From Clostridia bacterium (GTDB lineage Bacteria; Bacillota; Clostridia; Oscillospirales; Acutalibacteraceae): 64,000 bases of DNA. Positions 14,627-22,134 of this stretch are shown here, piece by piece (the first letter of the stretch is position 1; every line of letters begins with the position of its first letter). The notes beneath the pieces are model-generated. The model did not search any database. It was not told the DNA's origin and saw only the letters and a list, made by a program, of their open reading frames with translations. The position numbers were made by a program, and so were the translations under genes. The stretch lies in NCBI GenBank assembly GCA_017435665.1, contig JAFSEP010000041.1, positions 1 to 64,000 of the forward strand, given 5' to 3'.

Positions 14627-16329
14627 TGCAGTCTGAAGCAAACATCGGAATTACTGCTATCTACTGCCGATTATCAAGAGATGACGGTGCAGAGACAGAG
14701 AGTAATTCAATCGGCAACCAAAAGAAAATGCTGACACAAAAGGCAAAGGAATTAGGTTTAACAAATACTAAGTATTATGTTGATGACGGCTATACGGGAA
14801 CAAACTTCAACAGACCTGCTTTTCAGGAGCTTCTTGACGATATTGAAATGGGATATATATCGGTTGTTATCGTAAAAGACCTTTCCCGTTTAGGACGAGA
14901 TTATGTTTCGGTTGGTCATTATACAGACAACTATTTCCCTGAGTATAATGTAAGGTTTATCGCTGTTAATGATATGGTTGACAGTGATGAGGGTGAGAAC
15001 GAAATCGCCCCTTTCAAGAATGTTATGAATGAAATGTATGCGAGAGATATCAGCCGTAAGGTCAGAAGTGCTCATCGTATTCGCGGAAATATGGGAGAAC
15101 CGTTATCACAGCCACCATACGGCTATATGAAAAGTCCTGAAAACAAGAAAAAGTGGATAATCGATACCGAAGCTGCAGAAGTGGTCAGGGACATTTTCAG
15201 AATGTGCCTTGATGGTATGGGGAATGAATCAATCGCAAGAGAACTGCAGAACAGACAAGTGCTTATCCCTATGGCGTATTGGCAAAGCAAAGGTCTTAAC
15301 CGAGGTGGTAAGAAAACTCAACCGAATCCGTATAAGTGGTGTAAAACTACTGTTCAGAAAATCCTCTGTCAACAGGAATACTGCGGTGATGTAATCAACT
15401 TTAAGACCTATTCCAAAAACTTTAAGAACAAAACCCGTATTGATAATCCCGTGGAGAATTGGAAAATCTTCAGGGATGTTCACGAGCCTATTATTGACCG
15501 TGATACTTGGGAAACGGTACAGAAGCACACTGCTCAAACAAAACGCAGAGCACCGAAAAAAGAAAATGCAAGAAAGCATATCTTCAGCGGTCTTATACGC
15601 TGTGCTGATTGCGGAAGTAATATGAGGTATCACACAAACACTGTCAACAAGGATATTCACTATTTCAGTTGCGGTAATTATGTTAAAGATACCCGTGGCA
15701 CTTGCCCTGAACGACACTATATCCGTGCAGATGCTCTTGAACAGATAGTCATCTTTGAGCTGAAACGCCTTGCAATTATGCTTCAACAGGATGAAAAGCT
15801 TCTTGCAGAAATTCTTGAAAAGAAAACCCATAAGGATTTTTATGATGAGAAGAAATTTCTTGAAGGTGAATTGCAGAAAGCCATAGTCCGTCAACAAACA
15901 GTTGCTTCTCTTTATGAGAAGCTGTATGAGGATAATGCTACGGGTAAGGTTACGGATGAGTGGTTTACCCACATGTCTCACAAGTATGAGGTTGAGAGAG
16001 CAGAGCTGAAAATCAAGATATTTAACCTGAGAGAACAGGTTGCAAATATGCAGACAGTTCAGCACAGTAAGGATATGTTTATCGGTGCGGTAAGAAAGTT
16101 CTTGGATATGGAAACAATCACAGCACCACTAATCCACGAGCTCATTGACCACATTGATGTTTATGAGGCAGAGGGTAAAGGTAAGAACAAGACTCAGAGA
16201 GTTGTGATTCACTACAACTTTGTAGGCTATCTTGAAATACCTGAAAATGATGAACCTTGTTTCACGGCAGATACCCGTCAGGGAGTAGCAATAGGATATA
16301 TTGCAAACCCTACAGAAAAGTTAGCATAA
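14626..16329 (+). CDS. tnpX: Large serine recombinase (TnpX-like integrase/excisionase)
   Basis: 567 residues from the ATG at 14626, preceded by AAGGAGG; the reading frame extends further upstream but starts there overlap the previous gene and lack a ribosome binding site. Resolvase domain: AIYCRLSRDD with the nucleophile S17, then the conserved NQKKML, DDGYTGTNFNRPAF and KDLSRLGRDY blocks. A recombinase domain follows, then a zinc ribbon (RCADCGS ... FSCGNY ... CPERHY), a coiled coil and the C-terminal tail. All catalytic parts look intact, so it should excise and integrate the element at the GA core next to tRNA-Leu. It lies about 120 nt from the right att, pointing to it. The C-terminal half closely matches the broken recombinase at 98-1381. 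Confidence 0.93.
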   Translation: MQSEANIGITAIYCRLSRDDGAETESNSIGNQKKMLTQKAKELGLTNTKYYVDDGYTGTNFNRPAFQELLDDIEMGYISVVIVKDLSRLGRDYVSVGHYTDNYFPEYNVRFIAVNDMVDSDEGENEIAPFKNVMNEMYARDISRKVRSAHRIRGNMGEPLSQPPYGYMKSPENKKKWIIDTEAAEVVRDIFRMCLDGMGNESIARELQNRQVLIPMAYWQSKGLNRGGKKTQPNPYKWCKTTVQKILCQQEYCGDVINFKTYSKNFKNKTRIDNPVENWKIFRDVHEPIIDRDTWETVQKHTAQTKRRAPKKENARKHIFSGLIRCADCGSNMRYHTNTVNKDIHYFSCGNYVKDTRGTCPERHYIRADALEQIVIFELKRLAIMLQQDEKLLAEILEKKTHKDFYDEKKFLEGELQKAIVRQQTVASLYEKLYEDNATGKVTDEWFTHMSHKYEVERAELKIKIFNLREQVANMQTVQHSKDMFIGAVRKFLDMETITAPLIHELIDHIDVYEAEGKGKNKTQRVVIHYNFVGYLEIPENDEPCFTADTRQGVAIGYIANPTEKLA

Positions 16330-16335
16330 CAAAAA

Positions 16336-16359
16336 GTCGCACTCCGAAAGGAATGCGAC
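16336..16359 (+). terminator. Hairpin after the recombinase
   Basis: GTCGCA/TGCGAC stem with an inner TCC/GGA stem and a GAAA tetraloop, 6 nt after the stop codon, followed by GATACATAA. The form and following sequence match 1389-1409. Confidence 0.5.
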
Positions 16360-16410
16360 GATACATAAAAACTACAAAAATATATATTAAACTCTATTTT
16401 AAGCAAAAAA

Positions 16411-16450
16411 ATTGAGTATTCACAGGTCAAATCCCTTATGAATACTCAAT
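16411..16450 (-). terminator. Element-borne terminator for the tRNA-Leu transcript
   Basis: 12-bp perfect inverted repeat (16411-16422 with 16439-16450). On the minus strand it comes immediately after the tRNA 3' CCA and is followed by seven T residues (A run at 16405-16411 on the plus strand). This is a textbook intrinsic terminator, but its sequence belongs to the mobile element. Confidence 0.7.
16429..16447. repeat. Terminal inverted repeat, right end
   Basis: Reverse complement of 1502-1520 with one mismatch. It overlaps one arm and the loop of the terminator palindrome. Confidence 0.6.
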
Positions 16451-16460
16451 ATGGTGCGAG
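16438..16460. repeat. att direct repeat, right junction
   Basis: 22 of 23 positions match 1482-1504. The right part TGGTGCGAG overlaps the 3' end of tRNA-Leu, so integration leaves a complete tRNA including CCA. The presumed GA crossover is 16458-16459. Confidence 0.8.
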
Positions 16461-16536
16461 AGACGGGACTTGAACCCGTACGAGCTGCCCCACACGCCCC
16501 TCAAACGTGCGCGTCTGCCGATTCCGCCACTCTCGC
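16452..16536 (-). tRNA. tRNA-Leu (anticodon GAG)
   Basis: On the minus strand: acceptor stem GCGAGAG pairs with CTCTCGC, discriminator A and encoded CCA. D-arm sequence GGCGGAATCGGCAGACGC is typical of leucine tRNAs. Anticodon stem CACGT/GCGTG with loop TTGAGGG gives GAG. A long variable arm precedes the T-arm GGGTTCAAGTCCC. It decodes CUC. The 3' end lies inside the att repeat, so the gene is the integration site of the element. Confidence 0.95.
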
Positions 16537-16548
16537 AAGTGCCTATGT

Positions 16549-16577
16549 AGTATAACAAAGGTTTACGGAATTGTCAA
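16549..16577 (-). promoter_or_regulatory. tRNA-Leu promoter
   Basis: On the minus strand: TTGACA (16572-16577), 17-nt spacer, TATACT (16549-16554), 12 nt before the tRNA 5' end. A near-consensus housekeeping promoter, so the tRNA should remain strongly expressed after integration. Confidence 0.8.
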
Positions 16578-16624
16578 TAGATTTCTTCAAATTTTTTTAT
16601 TTTTTTACGAAATATTTTTCGCCC

Positions 16625-17485
16625 TTACTGCAGGTCAGGAATAATACAGTTAGTGGTGAAATATTCCACACCGTAGCCGTAAAATTCAGCAAGTGCTTCG
16701 GGATTGTCAACCGTCCAGGTCTGAAGAATAAGCCCTGCATCCACAGCCTTCTGAATGTGCTTCTGCTTTACGTTTTTGTGATTGAAGCTGATGGCATCAA
16801 ATTCATTTTCGGTGCATATTGACACCACTTCATCATTGATTTCGTGAACAAGAAAGCTTATGGGTGTTCTGTTGCAAATTCTCTTGAATTCCTTTAAAGG
16901 CTCCTCATAGAATGATATAATTCTTGCAGTTTCAAGATAACCGTATTCCTTGAGAATGGCAACAAGCTCTCTTATACCATCCTTGGTTTCGGTTTTGATT
17001 TCAATTACCGGTATTGTATCCGTGGTTGAAATATAATCAAGAGCTTCTCTTAAAGAAGGAGCTGTAATACCGTCGTATTTCTCGATATTCGCACCGTTAT
17101 TGAAGTTGATTGCCTGTACCTCTTCAAGAGTCATATCGGCAATCTTTGTCTTAACACCTGCAAGTCTGTTAAGACTTTCATCGTGGTGAACAACCCATTG
17201 CCCGTCACTTGTGAGACGTATGTCAAATTCAACGCCGTAAAATCCCGCATCGCAGGCAGCTTTTATTGAAGCCATTGTGTTTTCGGGTGTTATGCCCGAA
17301 AGACCTCTGTGTGCAATGAGCTTCACCTTTGATAAATCCTCAATTTGTGACTGAGAAACGGATACGGTCTCCTTTACTGTTATAGGCTTAACCGTAGTAA
17401 CTTCCTTATAAATCACACCTGCAACAGCACTGAGAACCACAACAAGTGCAACTACTATGACTGCTATTTTCGTTTTTTTATTCAT
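16625..17485 (-). CDS. Glycerophosphodiester phosphodiesterase, membrane anchored
   Basis: 286 residues. Anchor helix about 6-28 (IAVIVVALVVVLSAVAGVIY), then a GDPD TIM barrel: LIAHRGLSGITPENTM (catalytic His and Arg), VEFDIRLTSDGQWVVHHDESLNR (metal-binding Glu/Asp and second His, split across a short loop), PVIEIKTET, and a C-terminal LQTWTVDN strand. It would hydrolyse glycerophosphodiesters, or related wall polymers, outside the membrane. It starts 8 nt inside the upstream FUSC-like gene, so both are co-transcribed, last in the chain that begins near obgE. The gene ends about 90 nt from the tRNA. Confidence 0.9.
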   Translation of the reverse strand: MNKKTKIAVIVVALVVVLSAVAGVIYKEVTTVKPITVKETVSVSQSQIEDLSKVKLIAHRGLSGITPENTMASIKAACDAGFYGVEFDIRLTSDGQWVVHHDESLNRLAGVKTKIADMTLEEVQAINFNNGANIEKYDGITAPSLREALDYISTTDTIPVIEIKTETKDGIRELVAILKEYGYLETARIISFYEEPLKEFKRICNRTPISFLVHEINDEVVSICTENEFDAISFNHKNVKQKHIQKAVDAGLILQTWTVDNPEALAEFYGYGVEYFTTNCIIPDLQ

Positions 17486-18050
17486 TCTTTATCTTCTCCT
17501 CATTTTTCGGTCTGCCGATAAAATTGTTTACACAAAGCGAAATTATAACACCGTAGCTTGTGCTGAGCACCCTGTTAAACGCATACAAAAGAGGTGCTCC
17601 CGTGTCAAGAGTTATTACAATAATAAGATATGTGGCTGCAGCGATAACCACCGCATCCTTTTCTTTAATAAGGGTAAGAAAATAAATCAGCGCAATAAGT
17701 CCCAGAGGTATGAGAATAAATGCTGCCTTGTCAAAATTCAGATAGCCTCCGATATGAAGGTATGCGCTGCCGAGGAGACCGCCGATTACAGTTCCGATAA
17801 TTCGGGAAATTCCTGAACGAAACGATTTTGACACACTGCTCCCCATAACCACCACAGCAGCAAGACAAGCATAGATGGAAGTCTCCCTGCTTATAAGTGT
17901 CTCAATAAATCCGGGCACACTAAGCCCTGCGGCTGAAGCCTTTTCCGTCACAAATCCCGCAAAGGCATAGGAAATGAGACAGAGAAACACTGCCAGAGCT
18001 GTTTTAATATTACGAAGTCCTATTCCGGGTATACTCAATTTATTCTGCAT
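17478..18050 (-). CDS. FUSC/aromatic acid exporter-like membrane protein
   Basis: 190 residues with five or six predicted membrane segments (ALAVFLCLISYAF, ACLAAVVVMGSS, IIGTVIGGLLGSAYL, AFILIPLGLIALIYFLTLI, VVIAAATYLIIVITL). The segment SVSKSFRSGISRIIGTVIGGLLG is the hallmark of the aromatic acid exporter (FUSC, ArAE_1) family. The large cytoplasmic C-terminal domain of bigger relatives is missing. The substrate is unknown. It lies 5 nt after the coiled-coil gene and overlaps the GDPD gene. Confidence 0.75.
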   Translation of the reverse strand: MQNKLSIPGIGLRNIKTALAVFLCLISYAFAGFVTEKASAAGLSVPGFIETLISRETSIYACLAAVVVMGSSVSKSFRSGISRIIGTVIGGLLGSAYLHIGGYLNFDKAAFILIPLGLIALIYFLTLIKEKDAVVIAAATYLIIVITLDTGAPLLYAFNRVLSTSYGVIISLCVNNFIGRPKNEEKIKNE

Positions 18051-18055
18051 TCAGA

Positions 18056-18667
18056 TCACTGCATATTCTCAAGGTTGCCCTTTGTCTGTCTCAGGTCGCT
18101 GACTGAGCCCTGAAGGAAATTGTCAACCTCTGCAACCATTCTCATAGCATAATCGTAAGCAGCTGTTCTCACGTCATCAGCCCACTGCTTTGCCTGTGAT
18201 GTAAGCTCATCGCAATCTGCTCTTGTGGAGTTCATAAGCATATCACAATCATTCTTTGTTGTTTCAAGAAGATTTGTTGCTCTTTCGTTTGCAACTCTTG
18301 TGATATTGTTCTCTGAGATAAGCTGTTCGGCATGAAGCTGTGCATTCTCAATAATCTGCTGAGCCTGAGCCTCTGCCTGAGCTACAATGCTGTTTGCCTT
18401 TGCTGTTGCTCCTTCAACTATGGATACAGCTTCCTTATCGGCTGAGTTTTTCTTTGAAATAGCCCACTGCTCCGCTGACTCAATAATCTTATTTCTGTCT
18501 GCAGTAATTCTCTTTGCACTTTCAAACTCAGCAGGAAGACTGCTTCTTACGGTGTTTGAGAGGTCAATAACCTTATCTCCGTCAACGATTGTCTTGTGGA
18601 AGATTTTCAGGTTAAATCCGTTGTCGATAGTTTCAATAATTTCATCAAGTAATTCTTCAATATGCAT
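18056..18667 (-). CDS. Coiled-coil protein, DivIVA/ATP synthase b-subunit-like
   Basis: 203 residues, almost entirely helical with long heptads (ATAKANSIVAQAEAQAQQ, then RATNLLETTKNDCDMLM and the rest). The N-terminus MHIEELLDEIIETIDNGF resembles small coiled-coil proteins encoded beside coaD in clostridia. No membrane segment is seen. Such proteins often organise cell-pole or division complexes, but the function is not established. It lies 43 nt after coaD. Confidence 0.65.
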   Translation of the reverse strand: MHIEELLDEIIETIDNGFNLKIFHKTIVDGDKVIDLSNTVRSSLPAEFESAKRITADRNKIIESAEQWAISKKNSADKEAVSIVEGATAKANSIVAQAEAQAQQIIENAQLHAEQLISENNITRVANERATNLLETTKNDCDMLMNSTRADCDELTSQAKQWADDVRTAAYDYAMRMVAEVDNFLQGSVSDLRQTKGNLENMQ

Positions 18668-18710
18668 TTTATTAATTCCTTTCTTTTAATGCTTATCCAT
18701 TGTACTGTAA

Positions 18711-19202
18711 TTATAATCCCAATCTTTCGATTATATCTTCAAGTATCTCTCCGGGCACAAAGGGAGAAACATCCCCTCCCAGAGCCGATACCTGTTTTAC
18801 AACGCTTGAGCTCAGATACATACTTTCTGCCTCTGCGGCAAGAAACATTGTTTCAACGTCGGGATTGAGCTTTTTATTGATAAGAGCCTGCTGGAATTCA
18901 TCCTCGAAGTCTGACACAGCTCTGAGTCCCTTCACAATTGCCACTGCACCCTTTTCCTTTGCGTATTCTGCAAGAAGTCCGCAATGGGTATCCACCACAA
19001 CATTAGGCATATCCTTGGTGCATCTTATAAGCATTTCCACTCTTTCTGCCTGGGTGAAGGAATAATTGCCCATCTTCTTATAATTTGACATAACCACCAC
19101 GATAACATTATCAAATAGCTTGGATGCACGTCTGATAATATCAAGGTGACCGATAGTCACAGGATCAAAGGAGCCCGGACATACTGCTATTTTTCTTTGC
19201 AC
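18711..19202 (-). CDS. coaD: Pantetheine-phosphate adenylyltransferase
   Basis: 163 residues from the GTG at 19202; the longer frame runs into rsmD, and GAAAGGAAG precedes this GTG. It has the nucleotide-binding motif GSFDPVTIGHLDII at the N-terminus and YLSSSVVKQ near the C-terminus (the ISSTxVR-type motif). It makes dephospho-CoA from ATP and 4'-phosphopantetheine, the penultimate step of coenzyme A synthesis in the cytosol. Length is normal. It sits 4 nt after rsmD, a pairing common in Firmicutes. Confidence 0.95.
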   Translation of the reverse strand: MQRKIAVCPGSFDPVTIGHLDIIRRASKLFDNVIVVVMSNYKKMGNYSFTQAERVEMLIRCTKDMPNVVVDTHCGLLAEYAKEKGAVAIVKGLRAVSDFEDEFQQALINKKLNPDVETMFLAAEAESMYLSSSVVKQVSALGGDVSPFVPGEILEDIIERLGL

Positions 19203-19206
19203 AGTA

Positions 19207-19746
19207 TCACACTTCCTTTCGGTATGTGGCAAGTTTGATTTTACCGTATTTATAGGTTTTAACCAAGGTAAACTCCCCTGCTGCTTCAGGTATTTCCTCA
19301 TCATAGGGGGCTTCACAAACAATAACACCGCCGTCATTCATTATATCGGCAACAAGGGGAAGCGCTTTCTGAAGCAATCCCTTACCGTATGGCGGGTCAA
19401 TGAAGGCTATATCATAATTCTCAGCTCTTGTTGCTGCAAAGGCAATGCTGTCGGTATTAAGCACAACGGCACTTTTGGTAAAACCCGTTGCTTCAAGATT
19501 TTTCTTGACAACCTCAACAGCCTGTCTCGACAAATCAACAAAGACCGCACTTTTTGCGCCTCTGGACAAGGCCTCAATGCCGAGCTGTCCCGAGCCTGCA
19601 AAAAGATCAAGCACCTTTCTGCCTTCTATTTCAAACTGGATAATGCTGAACAGAGCCTCCTTGACCTTATCGGTTGTAGGTCTTACGTCTTCACCCTCTA
19701 AGGTTATAAGGCGTCTGCCTCTTGCACTGCCTGTTATGACTCTCAT
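19207..19746 (-). CDS. rsmD: 16S rRNA (guanine(966)-N(2))-methyltransferase
   Basis: 179 residues from the ATG at 19746 (MRVITGSARGRRL), which has GGGAG upstream; the frame extends 12 codons further without a good site. Features: VRPTTDKVKEALFSII, the SAM-binding loop DLFAGSGQLGIEALSRGA and the catalytic DPPYGKG motif (FIDPPYGKG). It methylates G966 of 16S rRNA during 30S assembly. It precedes coaD in the usual clostridial order. Confidence 0.95.
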   Translation of the reverse strand: MRVITGSARGRRLITLEGEDVRPTTDKVKEALFSIIQFEIEGRKVLDLFAGSGQLGIEALSRGAKSAVFVDLSRQAVEVVKKNLEATGFTKSAVVLNTDSIAFAATRAENYDIAFIDPPYGKGLLQKALPLVADIMNDGGVIVCEAPYDEEIPEAAGEFTLVKTYKYGKIKLATYRKEV

Positions 19747-19834
19747 AGCTTTCTCCCTTCTATTATCACATTTTGCAGCCAAAAAAGCAACCGTTTGCGA
19801 TAAATTTATATTTTATATTTTATATTGTCAGAAA

Positions 19835-20803
19835 TTATTCAAGATTTGCCTTGGGCTTTATCTCAAGTCTGCCGTGATTATAAAGCTTTCTGTTTTCAAG
19901 TGCCCACTGTCTTTGAGTAAACTCACCGGGCTTTACTTCACCGATGCTCTGTGACATTTCATAGATAACCGCATCCATTGTATCAAGCTGACAAAGTACC
20001 TCAGCCTCGATAAAAAGCGGTCTTACAGCAGCACCGAATTCAGGTACGCCGTGATGTGAAATTGCCATATGTTCAAGAAGCATAGCCTTTTCTTCGGGTA
20101 TGCCAAGCTGTTCAGCCTTCTTTTCAATCTCCATAGCACCCATAACAAGATGACCTATCAGATTACCCTTCACGCTGTAACTTGTGGCAACACCTGTTTC
20201 GCTGACCTCATACTCCTTAATTTTTGCAAGGTCATGAAGAATTGCGCCCGACAAAAGAAGCTCTCTGTCAATATTCGGATAAACCTTGCAGACAGCTTCG
20301 GCGACTCTGAGAATTGAAAGGGTATGATAGAGAAGCCCGCCTCTTATAGCGTGATGAAGCTTGAAGGCAGCAGGCCAATAAAGCAGCTTTTCCGTGTTTT
20401 CATCAACAAGAGCCTTTGTGATTTTTCTCAGGTCAGCATCACGGAAGGTATCAATAATGTTATATACTTCACCGAGCATCATCTCTCCCGTATATTCTGC
20501 TGTGGGAACAAAATCGCTTACTCTGACCCCGTCGATTTCCGTTGTATGTCTTATTCTGTCTATTCTAAGCTGGTCAGCACCGTTATACTGGGACAGTAAG
20601 CCTCTGAATTTGATAAGGTCATTGACAGCATATTCGCCGTGAACATCCTCCTTATAATCCCAGAGCTTTGCGGCAATTTCCCCGTCTTTATCACAAAGTA
20701 TCAGGTCAAGATAAGCCGCACCCTTAACATTGATTTTTTTATCAATACTTTTAATCAGCGCAAAGCCGTCAACGTTACCGTTTTTCTGTTCTATAAAATT
20801 CAT
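19835..20803 (-). CDS. yhaM: HD-domain 3'-5' exoribonuclease, YhaM-like
   Basis: 322 residues. N-terminal OB-fold (about 15-110: AAYLDLILCDKDGEIAAKLW) for nucleic acid binding. The HD phosphohydrolase domain holds HHAIRGGLLYHT, the HD pair in GAILHDLAKIKEYE, and GHLVMG plus EHMAISHHG downstream. This is the order of the YhaM/Cbf1 family, which trims RNA and single-stranded DNA 3' ends. The ATG shares a base with the stop of the YitT-like gene (TAATG on the minus strand), so they are coupled. Confidence 0.9.
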   Translation of the reverse strand: MNFIEQKNGNVDGFALIKSIDKKINVKGAAYLDLILCDKDGEIAAKLWDYKEDVHGEYAVNDLIKFRGLLSQYNGADQLRIDRIRHTTEIDGVRVSDFVPTAEYTGEMMLGEVYNIIDTFRDADLRKITKALVDENTEKLLYWPAAFKLHHAIRGGLLYHTLSILRVAEAVCKVYPNIDRELLLSGAILHDLAKIKEYEVSETGVATSYSVKGNLIGHLVMGAMEIEKKAEQLGIPEEKAMLLEHMAISHHGVPEFGAAVRPLFIEAEVLCQLDTMDAVIYEMSQSIGEVKPGEFTQRQWALENRKLYNHGRLEIKPKANLE

Positions 20804-21705
20804 TATTTTTCCTCCTCATTCAGACTTTTGAAGCCTTCGCCGAGAATTTCGCCGGCTTCCGTAACTATTGTAAATGCATTTTCATCAACCGAACGCACAA
20901 GCCTGGTGAGTTTTCTCACCTCCGTTGTTCTTACAACGCAGATAAGCACTCCCTTTTCCTCCTCTGTGTATGCACCCTTGGCATTGAGCATTGTGGCGCC
21001 CCGATTGAGCTTTGATATTATCTCCCGACTCATTTCCTCGGGCTTTGTTGTCACTATGGTAAAAGTCTTTGCATTTGCCGTTCCGTAAAGTATCTGGTCA
21101 ATAAACTCACCCGATATGAACACCACAACAGCCGCATACAGTGCGCTTTCGATATCCTTCAGTGCAAAACTGGAGACTGCAATAACTGCAAGGTCAACTG
21201 CAAAAACAAGCCTTCCCATCGAAAGATGCGGAAACCGTTTTTTTATCAGCTTTGCAAGAATGTCTGTTCCGCCGCTGGTAGCGTTTCTCACATAAATCAC
21301 AGCAAGACCGACGCCGGAGCATACTCCGTAAAAAACTGAGGCAAGGAGCTTATCCTGAGTTCCTGCAGGAACAAAAACTGCAAACAGGTCAATCATAACC
21401 GAAAGAATGACTGTTGCAACAAAAGAACGGAAAAAGAGCTTTTTTCCGAGAAAAGCAAACGCCGCCGCAAAAAGGGGTATATTCAGTACAAGCATAACCG
21501 TACCCACGGGTAAGTTCGGGAAAAAGTGATTTACAGTTGTTGCAATTCCCGTAACACCGCCGCAGATAATCGTATTCGGCAGGGCAAACATATTAAGCCC
21601 CAAAGCAAAAATTGCCGAACCGACAGAGAAACAGATGATATCAATTATGAAATCAAGCGCTTCAACGGCTTTTTCGCTGAGCTTACGCTCTTTCGCTTTC
21701 TTCAT
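20803..21705 (-). CDS. YitT family membrane protein
   Basis: 300 residues. Five or six membrane segments over about 15-205 (the YitT/DUF161 repeat, with the G-rich LPNTIICGGVTGIATTVNHF and NATSGGTDILAKLIKK), then a soluble DUF2179 domain at about 210-295 (AKTFTIVTTKPEEMSREI ... GVLICVVRTTE). The function of the family is not settled; small-molecule transport has been suggested. It starts 23 nt inside mrnC and ends on the start of yhaM. Confidence 0.9.
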   Translation of the reverse strand: MKKAKERKLSEKAVEALDFIIDIICFSVGSAIFALGLNMFALPNTIICGGVTGIATTVNHFFPNLPVGTVMLVLNIPLFAAAFAFLGKKLFFRSFVATVILSVMIDLFAVFVPAGTQDKLLASVFYGVCSGVGLAVIYVRNATSGGTDILAKLIKKRFPHLSMGRLVFAVDLAVIAVSSFALKDIESALYAAVVVFISGEFIDQILYGTANAKTFTIVTTKPEEMSREIISKLNRGATMLNAKGAYTEEEKGVLICVVRTTEVRKLTRLVRSVDENAFTIVTEAGEILGEGFKSLNEEEK

Positions 21706-22105
21706 AGGCTTCCTCCTTGATTATAACCGAAAACAGTTCACGAAGTCTGTCAATTTCTCCGTTCAGATAAAGATATCCGAAAAGAGCCTCGGTTGCAGTT
21801 GCAAAATGATAATCTCTGGGGTTACCGTTTTTTGGCATATGATGAGGATGAGCATTTCTTCCTCGCTTAAAAACTGCCATTTCCTTTTCTGTCAGCAAAG
21901 GAAGTATTTTTTCACAGGCCTCTGCCTGAGCTGATGCCTTCACCCTCTCAACAGCGCAGGAATGAAGCTTCCTTGTGGAGCGATTTGCCTGACAGACAAG
22001 CATCTCACGAACGAATAAATCGTAAACACAATCGCCGAGAAAGGCAAGTGTCAGCGGACTCAGCTGATCCGCATCGCAGTTATAATCTTTAAATAATCTA
22101 TCCAA
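21683..22105 (-). CDS. mrnC: Mini-ribonuclease III
   Basis: 140 residues: a lone RNase III catalytic domain without a dsRNA-binding domain. The signature LAFLGDCVYDLFVRE carries the catalytic Asp, and ATATEALFGYLYL carries the metal-binding Glu. It matures 23S rRNA in Firmicutes. It lies 30 nt after obgE and overlaps the yitT-like gene by 23 nt. Confidence 0.93.
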   Translation of the reverse strand: MDRLFKDYNCDADQLSPLTLAFLGDCVYDLFVREMLVCQANRSTRKLHSCAVERVKASAQAEACEKILPLLTEKEMAVFKRGRNAHPHHMPKNGNPRDYHFATATEALFGYLYLNGEIDRLRELFSVIIKEEAYEESERA

Positions 22106-22134
22106 GTTTTCCTCCAGCCGACAGGAACAAGCCG

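Larger units (their letters stand above)
1502..16459 (+). mobile_element. Tn4451-like mobilisable element integrated at tRNA-Leu
   Basis: Bounded by the att repeats at 1482-1504 and 16438-16460. Nearly identical inverted sequences lie inside both ends (1502-1520 and 16429-16447, 18 of 19 positions). Backbone: TnpV (1607), oriT and MobV relaxase (12160-13468), ParB-like protein (13473), a small protein (14390) and a large serine recombinase next to the right end (14626). This resembles the gene set of Tn4451/Tn4453 (TnpX, TnpV, a Mob/Pre-type TnpZ and a ParB-like TnpY, from memory). No conjugation machinery is present, so transfer would need a helper. The cargo from about 2.1 to 11.4 kb is much more AT-rich than the backbone and the chromosome. 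Confidence 0.85.

Noticed and set aside
15229..16065. 278-residue minus-strand frame inside the recombinase gene
   Set aside because: Antisense shadow; the plus-strand frame carries all catalytic motifs and a ribosome binding site.
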